From assembly GCA_947179485.1 (NCBI GenBank), contig OX359245.1, positions 26,461,067 through 26,525,066 of the forward strand: a DNA stretch of 64,000 nt, written 5' to 3'. This DNA is from Allacma fusca (lineage: Eukaryota; Arthropoda; Collembola; Symphypleona; Sminthuridae). Of this stretch, positions 47,201 through 57,734 are shown one piece after another. The position numbers were made by a program, and so were the translations under genes. Every line of letters starts with the position of its first letter. Positions within the stretch are counted from its first letter, which is position 1. The notes beneath the pieces are model-generated. The model saw only the letters and a list, made by a program, of their open reading frames with translations, was not told where the DNA came from and searched no databases.

Positions 47201-47899
47201 ATGATATTTCTACCCAGCATCGTGCTCCTTCTCTGTGGGTCTCTCCAGTTCACTTGGGCTCATTCCGGCCCCGAGATCAATCATCGAGTCAGTCCAGATT
47301 TTATAATAGCAATTTAATATTAAAACTAAATAAATTTTCCCCCATAACAATTTATAATCTAAAATCATAATCTACCGGAATTGATTATTTTAAAATAAAT
47401 TGTAATTTGACAGGTAAAGAGAGGGAACTACGGGGAGAGGTATTCCGGCGGTCTTGGAGCCCAGTCCTCCCTCGGGAATGGTTACGGAGGGACCAACGTT
47501 GCTGGACATCAGTTCAGTGGTGTCAGTGGTCCTCAAGTTCTTTTTGACAGTTTGGCCCTCAAGACAGTCTCCGTGCCGAACAATGCATTCGTCAGCTCTT
47601 ACCAGGTAATTTATTTTAGAGTGTCCAACAACGCCCTCTATGTTTTATTAGACATCGGGTCCTTTGAATAAGAATAATTAAATAAATTGTATTATAATAA
47701 TAATTATTCCTTATTTTCCTACCAGGCTCAGATAAATTCTCAAGCATCCTCAGGAGCCGGTTTGGACTACCTCCAGCAACAAGGTCAACATTCAGCTGCC
47801 TACGCTGGATTGGCTGCCAACCAAGTGGGCCAATGGTACAACACCATTGCTACTGGTCATGTCCCATCAGGCTACAAAGGAGAAAACCGAAGGAAATAA
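47201..47899 (+). CDS. Secreted Gly/Ser/Gln-rich proprotein 5 of the RxKR-G cluster
   Basis: Exons 47201-47287, 47414-47605, 47726-47899, all phase 0; 150 residues. The signal peptide (MIFLPSIVLLLCGSLQFTWA) is followed by HSGPEINHR at the end of exon 1. Exon 2 opens VKRGNYGERYSGGLG, forming R-V-K-R before Gly. The body continues with VSGPQVLFDSLALKTVSVPN and, in exon 3, Gln/Ala/Ser-rich DYLQQQGQHSAAYAGLAANQ. The C-terminus is SGYKGENRRK. An AATAAA is at 47975-47980. The Gln/Ala-rich exon 3 resembles, in composition, the body of gene 6. Confidence 0.82.
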
Positions 47900-49223
47900 T
47901 GGGAAATTGTAATAATTATTTTTCCCAGCTGCTTTTATATGTCCCTTGATCTTTGACCCACTAAAAAAAATCCCAATAAATATTATGCAAACAATAAATT
48001 AATATATAGAGTAGGCTCAGAAGAAAATAAATAATACTGGCGCATTTTATTTTTGAGTCTGATATCTTATCTTATGCAGCAGCCATGCAAATAATTTAAT
48101 CATGGAATTATGATGATGATTTAATATAAGATAAAATTTTTTTGAAAATACGAAGTCATGCCATGCTGTCTGGTAATAAAAATGAACTTATGTTTTGGAT
48201 ATTAAATCCCAGTACAAACTTTGTATTTGTTATTACGACAAAATGATTGAGAGTACTTTTTCTAAATTATCTCAACGCTCTTAATAGCAATCAGCTAATT
48301 AATAATAGTCTCAATGTGTGCGTTACTTAACTGGGGGCAAAGAAATAGGAAACTGGTTTTTACCACGGGATCACATAAGGATTGACAAATAAATCAAAAC
48401 AAAACGCCTTTACGGAAGTAACTGATTTTCCACGCTTTCCACACTTATTTACTGTAACAGCACTCCCCTGATTATTATTGTACAGGGTTCTATTCCCAGA
48501 AGCTTTTTTTTTTGCTTTCATAGCTAGTTTTTTTATTTGTAGGATATTTGTGAATAAATTGTATTGTACTTAAATTGGAACATTCATCGGAGCATGCAGA
48601 AACCAACAAGTTTTTCTTTAGAGACTTGAAACAATTAAAGGGATTTGATTGTTTGGAGAGATAATACAACACTCTTGCTTTCATCTCTCAGATTCAAAGG
48701 AACTTTCGAGGTTTAAAAGGAACAGTGAGGATGTTCAAGCAGAGATCATTCATTGTAGATTCATTTCTGAATTGAGGTAAGAATGCGAAATGAGAAGTTA
48801 GATAGTGTTAGGTCAGTAGTTCACGTTTGGTAAATACCAGGTGCATAAAAGATGCAAATGTTATATAGTTGATAATATTCTCCGCTGATGTAATCATTTC
48901 TTAACGAAACGTTCAGTCCTCAGGTTACTGGGATAATTGAGTGTAACCTGTTTAAAAGGAATATTTTGTAATTAAAGTCCCCGTAATAATTTTGTGAAGA
49001 TTTTTAATACTGAGGTCTTGGTTTAAAAGTGCCTGTGCCAACTGGAAAATTGTACGGATAATTATTTTTAAGTAATTAATAAAAATCAAGATGTCAACAA
49101 CGTCAACAGCTCTTACCAGGACTCTCTGTGAGTGTAACATTTTGACATTCTGGGTATTTACAGGGACAGATATATTCCGGATCAAGCTATACATTTTTTA
49201 AATAAAATTCTAATTTTTAATAA
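47900..49223. other. Intergenic spacer within the cluster
   Basis: 1.3 kb between genes 5 and 6: gene 5 poly(A) signal near the start, then unassigned AT-rich sequence and gene 6 upstream region. Confidence 0.45.
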
Positions 49224-50695
49224 ATGAAAGATTCTAAAAAAAAATTCATTTATTATAACGCAGATGTATTCCTGTCCATTGCAATCTTGTTACAGACGAC
49301 TGTCTCTGCTGAATTTCTACAAGTTGCCGGAAATTCAAGGGTAAGATTTTTAATTTTATATATATTTTTTTATGTACTGACTTTCAGGCTACAATATTTT
49401 CAATATATAATTTATAAAACCTGAGCAAGTACATTTTTTCCATGGTTTACCTTTTTCCATAAAGGAGCATCGTACTTGATTTGATTTGGTACTGTGTAGG
49501 TCAAGAGGGGCTTTGGATCTTCTGGAGGCTATGGTGGCGGCGGAGGTGGCTACGGCGGAGGGACAGGGGGCGCTGCAGCCATAGCCCAGCAAGCAGCCAA
49601 TCAGGCAAAAGCAGCACAAGCTGCGCAAGGAGCAGCAGCGTACCAGGCAGCTCAACAGGCCCGGGCCACTTTGGCTTCTCAAGCGTCCCAAGCAGCTCAT
49701 CAAGTAACGTTGATCCTCCGTGCTTATCCCCATCTCGCCCATTACATTTATTAATAATTATTTTCTTACTCTGAGAACCACCTTGGAGCTACTGGCTGAT
49801 CCAGTTTAAAAATAATCATAAGCTTTAAAAAATAATTCTTCTAATTTTTTTTACTCCTAGCCTAATTTCCAGTTTCAATCTAATCTGAAAGTTTCTTAGA
49901 TTAAAGTTCTGCTTGCTAATAAATACATTTTCGAGGGATTTAGTTCTATTAAGTAATTAGCCTTAATCGGATTTATTTTAAAATTTATTATGGGATGGTA
50001 ATCAATTTATTATAATATTCTAATCAATTAATTGTACGAATAAACATTCTTTCTGAGTAGAATGACCCTAATGGACTTGCATGGTAAATGGAATAATTGT
50101 TGCATTTTTTGAATAATTTGCTTAGAGCCCAAGAGCGTTATATTTTTCTCATGGATTTTACAATTTATATTTTTTCTAGATTAAAAGTAAAACTTGGAAA
50201 GGTATTGCGACACAAATTGAAATTATTGATACTAAGAATCTACAGGAGTTCTTGCTTACATTTATCTTTCAATTTCATTCACAGGCCCAAGCCGTCACAG
50301 CAGCCAAGCAAGCCCAAGTGGCTCAAATAAGTCAGGCCGCCAGTGCCGCCCAGGCAGCCGCCTACGCTGAAAGTACTCAAGCAGCCCGGGCATCCTCTGC
50401 TGTACATGCAGCAGAAGCCGCCAAACTTCATGCTTTACATGGTGCTCAGCATGGAGCCTACGGAGCACATGAGCAACTTTATGCGGCCCAGAGAGCCCTT
50501 CATGAAGCCAGAGCTCTCCAAGCAGCCCAAGCTCAGATGGCATATCAGGCCCAACAAAATGCACGAGCTCTCTCAGCTAAACTTCAAGCGGCCCTTCATG
50601 ACCTGTCACAGTCCCAGTCAGCAGCCAATAAAGCAGCGTGGGCAGCCTCCGCAGCCCAGGCCAACATCGGTGGGTATGGGCATGGTGGTCATTGA
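49224..50695 (+). CDS. Secreted Ala/Gln-rich proprotein 6 of the RxKR-G cluster
   Basis: Exons 49224-49340, 49500-49703, 50285-50695, all phase 0; 243 residues. Exon 1 has a Lys-rich start, a hydrophobic core (VFLSIAILLQTTVSA) and ends AGNSR. Exon 2 opens VKRGFGSSGGYGGGGGG, giving R-V-K-R before Gly. The rest is dominated by Ala and Gln with scattered Ser and His (AAQGAAAYQAAQQARATLAS; AALHDLSQSQSAANKAAWAA), predicted to form long helices, and ends GGYGHGGH. An AATAAA is at 50808-50813. The start is less sure than for the others: ATG 49224 is the only in-frame Met, and a CGCAG just before the hydrophobic core might be an acceptor for an unseen short first exon. Confidence 0.8.
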
Positions 50696-51110
50696 TATTA
50701 ACCTACGGAGAATGTTAATAGTTTCACACAAATGTTAATTCTCATCTATCAATTTGTTCAAGTAAACTGAATTTCCTAAACGATTAACGGTACTCCCAGA
50801 TATTTTAAATAAAGCCTGAAGTTGTTCCACAAAACAGGCTTTCATTTTATTCACCTTTCATCATTCAGCATGTGAACATACATACGTATTAACAAGCAAC
50901 TTGATTAATTACATTTTTGCCCAGCATGTAAAACTGATTTTTAAAAATTTTCAATAATAGTAATTATTATTGTAAAATGAAGATTCTAGTGTATGTCCTA
51001 CTCTAAAATACAAAATTTTGTAAGTGAAGAACTTAAAACATGTAATTTACGCCCGTCAGCTAGATAATTTTTCAGTACGCTTTCGGGTATGGGAAATTAT
51101 TTGCACATTT
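50696..51110. other. Convergent 3' region, cluster gene 6 and HP1
   Basis: Holds the poly(A) signal of gene 6 (50808-50813) and the 3' UTR of the minus-strand HP1 gene. No further feature seen. Confidence 0.5.
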
Positions 51111-52141
51111 TTAGGAGTCATTCAACTCTTCTTCCCCTTCAACTTCCCCCTCCCCTTCCCCTTCCCCTATTTCCATCGGGATCTCAGGCGACCTTTCCGG
51201 ATCCGGATCCGGATCTGGTTCATCCCTGTAAAATAAAACAACAAAATAAATATAAAAAAGCGTTCATGAAAATAAATATACCAATATCGCAAGTTACTCT
51301 TAAATAATATAGGTATCTCACTTTTTCAAATAGGATTCCTCTCGCTCATCGCATTCATCCGAGTCTTCATAGTCGGAATTCGATCTCCAGAGGCAGCGTT
51401 CCTCAAAGAACTTAATGACCACGTCAGGGCACTTAAAGTTAGCTTGGACAGAGGGGACTAGATCCGCATCATCACAGCCCTTCCACTTGATGAGATACAT
51501 TAGCTGATTGTCCGCATGAGTAGCCGCCACAATAAAATCTGCCTTCAGACCCCGATCGAAACCCCTCTGAAAAATAAAATAATAATAATTTAATTCAAAA
51601 AGTTAGCAAGTCGTCGCAACCACACTGAGAATCTTCCCTTTACACATTCCGTTACAATTTACAATACAAAAAGCCATTAGCTTGAAAAACTAATTACTCT
51701 CGGTTTCGGCTTAGCAACGGGAGTGATTTTAATTGTTTCCAAAATCTTATCAGGATCTTCATCCTTAGTATTTTTCTCGTACTCTTCAATCAACTCCGGA
51801 CAGTCTAAATTCTCTTCCGGCTCCCAAGTATTCTCCTCACTGAAAAAATAATCATTATCACAGTCAAATTATTACCACTTCCACAATTTCAACTCTCAAT
51901 ATTGCTAATCTTTGAATTTGAATAAATTTAATTTTACCATTTCAACTAGCCCTCAATTTACAACAACTACGTTCCAAAATTACTACAAAACTTACGGCCC
52001 ATAACCCTTCCACGCCAGAAGGTACTCAATCTTCCCATTCGCCACCCTCTTGGCCAGAACCTTCTCCACAATAAATTCCAGATCCTCCGGGGGATCCTCC
52101 ACAATCCTCCTCTTCGCCTCGCGTTCCTTCCTCTTCCCCAT
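51111..52141 (-). CDS. HP1: Heterochromatin protein 1 (chromobox) with acidic C-terminal tail
   Basis: Nuclear reader of H3K9 methylation. Four exons: 52141-51996, 51839-51698, 51566-51322, 51225-51111; 215 residues. A basic N-terminus (MGKRKEREAKRR) precedes a chromodomain at about residues 20-75 ([40 protein letters not shown]) with aromatic-cage positions Phe, Trp and Trp/Tyr. A linker (VAKPKPRV-like) leads to a chromoshadow domain (RGFDRGLKADFIVAAT, YLIKWKGCDDADLVPS, VVIKFFEERCLW). The shadow domain is followed by an acidic stretch. The last exon then adds DEPDPDPDPERSPEIP and a GEGEGEGE block ending in NDS. Without that exon the frame would stop two residues after YL, because the donor GTGAGA contains a TGA. 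The acidic tail is longer than in classical HP1a. Confidence 0.93.
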
Positions 52142-53886
52142 GCTGCTCCTTAAATCAACTTTCTATAATCAATCCCAAAATAAATTAAACAGACACTTGT
52201 GTTTACTCCAACATGACAGTATTTTTCCACTGTCAGCCTCCGGCAATCTAAGCTATTGACTGTAGCGCAGCTAAATACATAATTACTAAAAATAAGGACA
52301 AGCTGTGGTTCTCGGTAATCATCATTTACAATAACTCTTTACGTAATGGAATTTCAACTCTCACAATAATAATAAATGGCTAGGATTAACTATTTTAATT
52401 TCAACAAAGTTATTTGAAATGGTAGAAATATTACAAAAATTATTACCTGAATTAATAGGAAATAAAAAAACCCTGGAGGAATGTAAATATGCTTTCAAGT
52501 CTTTACAGACCATAAACGGAGCTTTTGTTTGAACCCCTATAGCCGTCAACAAAACAAAACAAAATTTGACATTTATTTTTACAACAACTCAACAACAGCC
52601 AGAACCATAAAAAATCAAACCAAAATTCCAGACAATAATTACGAAATAAATACTCACTTTATATTATTGCTGTTTGCTCCAAATCTAATAATTTTAATTT
52701 CTTCCAGTGACTTCGGCTTCCAACTAGATTGGACAATTAAGACGTTGCTTTCCTTCAGACGCTCATATTTAACAGCTAGCCAACAAACAAAAGCCAATAA
52801 GCGCCAGGTTCAGCCGAAACTTTTAAAATTCCAAATGAGCGCTAATAACCGTACGCCAATCGGAAGCGCCTTTCTGGGAATGGCAGGATTTAGTACTTCT
52901 ATGATACAAATGCTTACATGCGTAGGTACAGTACGCTCTGGGTTTAAAGGCGCCCCTGAAGAGTAACTCTCAAGATGGTTCTTAAAAATTAACATTGCAA
53001 AATCCAATGGAATGCGTCCAAAAATTCCCCCCAAAAAATTCTAATAGGGAGATATAGCACATGTATTGTCCTAATATTTGTTAAAAAAGCAAAAAGGTAA
53101 AAAAGCAATACAGATTATAGTTACAATAAAAATATTTTGAATAGATGCTACACAAGAATGAAGTTGTTGGCATTCGTAAATATGCTGTGAAGTAAAATAT
53201 TGTCAAAAATAAGTAATTGTTTGTGATTATTAATTTAATATAATTATATTTGGCAAATAACAACACAATTCGATTGATAACATTTGAAGCAATGTAATAT
53301 TGCTTCCATTAAATTATTATTATAGATACTGACATGACCAGAAAATGAAATTATAATAAATATTATTGCTGCTATATGAAAAATGTGTACATATACTTGT
53401 TCCAGTTTTCCTTTCCAAGATGTATACATACAAGTATCTAGTTAGTTGTACAGCCAAAATTAAAGTTAACACTGCTTAATTCCTAGGAACGTTGCCCTGA
53501 ACTTGATTTATTGTAAAAATAACAAGTTTTCGTGTCCGTCCACACATCGGAGGGGTAAATGAAAGATGGATAGTTTGTAATCACTAAACCATGCAGTATC
53601 TCGTTCATGTAGAGATATCTTCACTTATGGATTTTTTGGTCCTTGGATGAGTAACACAAAAGACAGGGTTCAAGTGTACATAAATTGTCGAGAATTTGTC
53701 GGAGAACCATTCTGAAATTACGAAATGATATATTATATAGTATACAGTGAAATAATGGCATGATTGATGAGAATTTAGGTGGAAGCTTTGAAAATTGTTA
53801 ATAAATAGTTGACATATCATCCCATCATAAATTTAAGTACACTTTATAGTTAAGCCCTTATTTAGTGTCTTCGTGTGAGAGAGTCT
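52142..53886. other. Intergenic region, HP1 5' side and SIL1 3' side
   Basis: 1.7 kb. Promoter and 5' UTR of HP1 lie at the left, the 3' UTR of SIL1 at the right. A 145-codon plus-strand frame at 52529-52966 begins at a non-ATG codon and shows no recognisable domain, so it is not called. Confidence 0.5.
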
Positions 53887-55086
53887 TTAGAGTTCTTCTC
53901 TGGAAGCCAGTGCGAGAGGGTCAATTTTAGCCAGGATTGCCTCAACTTGTTTGTCAGCACTCCCGGTTAGATCCTCATCATGCTCGAACTTAACTAGAAG
54001 CTTATGAAACACTGGAGCGAAGGGAGCTACTTTATCGATACATATACTTAGTCCAGCCTCGACAGCATCTGTGATGAGTATTTGGTTCTCGGTATCGAAA
54101 CCTCCAACATTGGATAAACTGTCTTCCAAAACGTCACACCAGCCATTTAGTTCCAGAGATTTCTCCAAAAGTTTATTCACATCACAGCGGTCCTCATCTT
54201 CGGAAATCTCTTCCTCATAGTTTGTAGAGGAGCCTTCATCCAGACCGTCCCGACAGAACCTCCTTTCCAAAAGTAGGTCTGTCACCACGTTGAGACTCCT
54301 CTTTCGGGTCTCACTCAACGAAGCAGCTTTAACCAGTGCGGATATCCCTCCATCTAAAATGAACTTCTTTTGAGCTTCAGGATAGTTTCGGAGAAGACTT
54401 GCGAGACCATACAAGGCTTTCGATCGAACTGAAGCGAGGTCAAATGTAAGTAAATGTACCAGTCGTCGGACAACCCCGTTTTGGAGAGCAGTTTTCTGAA
54501 CTATGGCATTATTCTGAGCTGCAACAGCAAAGACCCCACAAGCTGCCTTCCGAATCTCGGCATATGTAGAATTTAATGCTGGGAGTAGGATTTTTTTGAG
54601 AGCATTTGTTGACTGGAATAAATCTCGACCATTTTCAAATTTATGAGCAAAATGTTCCAGATTTTGGAGTATATCTACTTGTTCTTCCACATTAGCCTCG
54701 CTCGTTTCTGTTAGGGTGTATTGCTCCAATAGGAAATGCAGGAGCCACTCGTCCGAAGAATGTTTCTCGGAGTTTTGTAATTCTGCTGGTTTGTCTTTAC
54801 GAACGACGTTCCCAGGTTTCTCTTCCGTCCTACTCACGTCATCCTCCTGGGAACTTTCCGCCGCCTTGAGATGGGTCGCAGCAATTTTCTTATGGATCTC
54901 TGCCTTTTCCTTGTCCTCTGCCGTACCCCCAAATTTTTTAGAGCCTTTAGTAGACACTAATGGTTTCTGCTCTTCTATTTCCTCTTCCGGTGGACTAATG
55001 GCTATCATCCCCTGGCTCCCGACTTGAACCATAAAGGAACAGCAGACCACCGCCAGTAACAGGAAGGAGATTTTTGCTTGTAACAT
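53887..55086 (-). CDS. SIL1: SIL1 nucleotide exchange factor for the ER Hsp70 BiP
   Basis: Single-exon coding frame of 399 residues. SIL1 promotes ADP release from BiP in the ER lumen during protein folding. A signal peptide (FLLLAVVCCSFMVQVGSQ) is followed by a charged region (residues about 30-120). Armadillo-like repeats follow: ILQNLEHFAHKFENG, YAEIRKAACGVFAVAAQNNA, SVRSKALYGLASLLRNYPEA, FILDGGISALVKAA. The C-terminus is REEL, a KDEL-type retention signal as in animal SIL1. Length and repeat layout agree with the family (human about 461). The Met at 55086 directly begins the signal peptide. The lack of introns in the coding part is unlike most genes here; a processed origin is possible but the frame is intact. 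Confidence 0.9.
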   Translation of the reverse strand: MLQAKISFLLLAVVCCSFMVQVGSQGMIAISPPEEEIEEQKPLVSTKGSKKFGGTAEDKEKAEIHKKIAATHLKAAESSQEDDVSRTEEKPGNVVRKDKPAELQNSEKHSSDEWLLHFLLEQYTLTETSEANVEEQVDILQNLEHFAHKFENGRDLFQSTNALKKILLPALNSTYAEIRKAACGVFAVAAQNNAIVQKTALQNGVVRRLVHLLTFDLASVRSKALYGLASLLRNYPEAQKKFILDGGISALVKAASLSETRKRSLNVVTDLLLERRFCRDGLDEGSSTNYEEEISEDEDRCDVNKLLEKSLELNGWCDVLEDSLSNVGGFDTENQILITDAVEAGLSICIDKVAPFAPVFHKLLVKFEHDEDLTGSADKQVEAILAKIDPLALASREEL

Positions 55087-57734
55087 ATTGTGGTTGGATT
55101 TTATCTTTTAACAAAACAATCTTCACTTTCAGTAGCAATAATGTTTCTTTTCTTCAGGCTCATCGCACTATCGCATCAATTAATCACCACACACACATCC
55201 TACGTGTATTTAAAACTTCCATTTAATAATAAATTCTTCTACTACAATAATTACTATCCCTGGATCCGATCCTCGGGGAACACATAGAATATCTTCTTAA
55301 TTCACAACCCTGCCAAATCTGGAACCAAAACAAAAAATCCATTAATTACTTACAAAAAACATTCGCTACAAACTCAACTCAAACAACTGTATTCAATTAA
55401 AATCACACAAAAAAATTACATTCCAGCCAACCCATACGTGAGTAATAAAAAATTAAGTGCAACACTGTATCTCCACAATTACGGAGATTATTTCCTGTTA
55501 CACAAAAATATTACGAATCTCTAGATTCAAGACTATTTCAAAACATAACACTTGAAGAATTCCAAGAATTTCAAAAACAGCACCGGCTTTGTTTCCGGGA
55601 CGAAGGATAGTTCAATTCAAATTACCAATTCTGTGAAATTAGATAATAATTCCTATTGTAATAATTAAATAAATTCCACGATTCCACATTACAAAAGCTC
55701 TTCTTTCCTCTATATTCTTTCTTAACCCAAATGTTATGTACTGCTTAGAATTAAATTAGCTATAATAAAAATAAATATGAATAGGAAAAAGTGTCACTTC
55801 TGGCTCTGGCTGATTCAATAACCGCAGACCAAAATCAGGTTACATACATACATATGTACATACGTACATGAAAGTTCTTTGAAATTACGTAGCTGGAAAT
55901 AATAATAGTTAATTTATTACGAAACAAAACACACTATTTTCAACTCACTTGATCAAAGGATAGGGAACAACTGTCACAATTCTCGAGCTCCGGGTTAAAA
56001 AATAAATGAATGATATCGTAAAAGTGTCCAATACTTTAGGAACACGTGTAAAAACACTCACGACAAGGAATCCTGAGTAAGGACTAAATAAATACGTAAA
56101 CCCTTTGAGCACAGCACACTACTACTATACGTGTGTGTGAGAGAGAGAGAGAGAGAAGGTGAAGTGAAATGAATGCGAATGAGTGCGAACGACCACACGT
56201 ACATATATATAATAATGTCTACGTTTCCACGACACGCGGCTTTAAATGCACGCAGGTATAGTCTGCGGTCTCCTTGAGTCCTGCCGTCCTGCATTATTCC
56301 TCTGCATTTGTGCTTTGCTTTTTAGTTTTTAGTGCTTCTTCATATATATGCTTCATTCATTCGATGATTTGACTGATCTGACGTTTTCATATTTTGCGTC
56401 TACTCTACTATATGCTGTACTACTAAATGAAGTTATGCAAAAATAAGTCGATGGAGAAGCAGAAACGAAGGTATTAAAGGGTGACGAGACAAAATGGAAT
56501 TGATGTCGTTGAGATTTTGAAGATAAAAAGATTAAGGCCTGGATTCAATTGAGGTTCAAAGCAGAATTATCAACTGGTAGAATACTAACAATCCGTAAAA
56601 TTAAATTTAAAAAATAGATAAATAACGACTAGACTACAAGTGAACCAAATGAACTCACAATGAGTGCACTAAAAATTACTAGAAAAATTAATTGACAAGA
56701 CTTGCAGAAAAATTACAAGAAAAATAATTAATTAATAGTAAGTGCACTCAAAATTACCAGAAAAATGAGTTAGTACTAAGTGCACTAAAACCTAAATGAT
56801 AATGGATTAGTTGCAGATGGCAATTCGTTACCCTATACGAAAAAAATCGGTTGTATAAATACGTAGGTTATGCTTTTTTTAGTATGCACTTATTGCACTT
56901 TAGTTCGATCCACTTTTAGCGAAAACTTCATGTAGGTTTTGCTTTTAGGGAGGCTTGCACATAATTTGCAATTTTTGCAGTATTAGATTTTCGTTTTGGC
57001 GTGCGTGGAGACAGATACCCCGGCGTTTGCTGTTAATCGAATAGCATCTAGTACATTTTGCCTCTTCGGATATATGCATGTTCTTGAAAAACTGTGGATT
57101 CTTGGTATCTGCAAAAATATAAAGTGACTGTAAATTTTTTATTGCTATGTACATACTACAATTTCTGTGATGAAACAATAATTTGGATTAGGTACTTAAG
57201 TACTTACCTACGTAAAAAGCTTCCGAGTCTTGACATTTATTATTAGAAGGCTGTTGTTTGATTTTGCTTCTTACAATTAGCTATTAGAAAATGGTGTGGA
57301 CACGGACACGGACACAGGAAGGAGAGAAGGGATGGAGTCATATTTCTTGGTCATGTGATCTCCCTGGATCGCTTCTTTAATGCGAATATTGTCCTATTTA
57401 ATTCTGCCCCGTCAGTATCCATTACATTCAGTGCAGTTTGCTTGAAATTGCAAATAATGTTATGGAATTATGACATTGGAGTCAGTAATATTGGTAGGTT
57501 TAAATTACTGACAACGTGACAACTACTGCTAGCTGTTATTCACAGGGCTACCATACACCATAATTACTTCTTTATTTCCCACGGGGGCTGGGTTATGCAG
57601 GCAGCCATGGGAACTTGACCTACATATATCGGTCACGCATGGTCGAATAAAATTTTTGGGAATTTTCAAGTGTGGTTGCATGTACATGCAATTACAGCAA
57701 GGATTGATAAAGTGAGTCAAAATTGACGTTACCT
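55087..57734. other. Gene-poor stretch between SIL1 and MRM2
   Basis: 2.6 kb. Left part is SIL1 upstream sequence. A GT/GA microsatellite lies at 56131-56157. A run of CACGGA repeats lies near 57300-57315. Short open frames without recognisable content. Confidence 0.5.

Noticed and set aside
52529..52966. 145-codon plus-strand open frame between HP1 and SIL1
   Set aside because: Begins at a TTG; the first half has the composition of noncoding AT-rich DNA, and no domain or splice context was seen.
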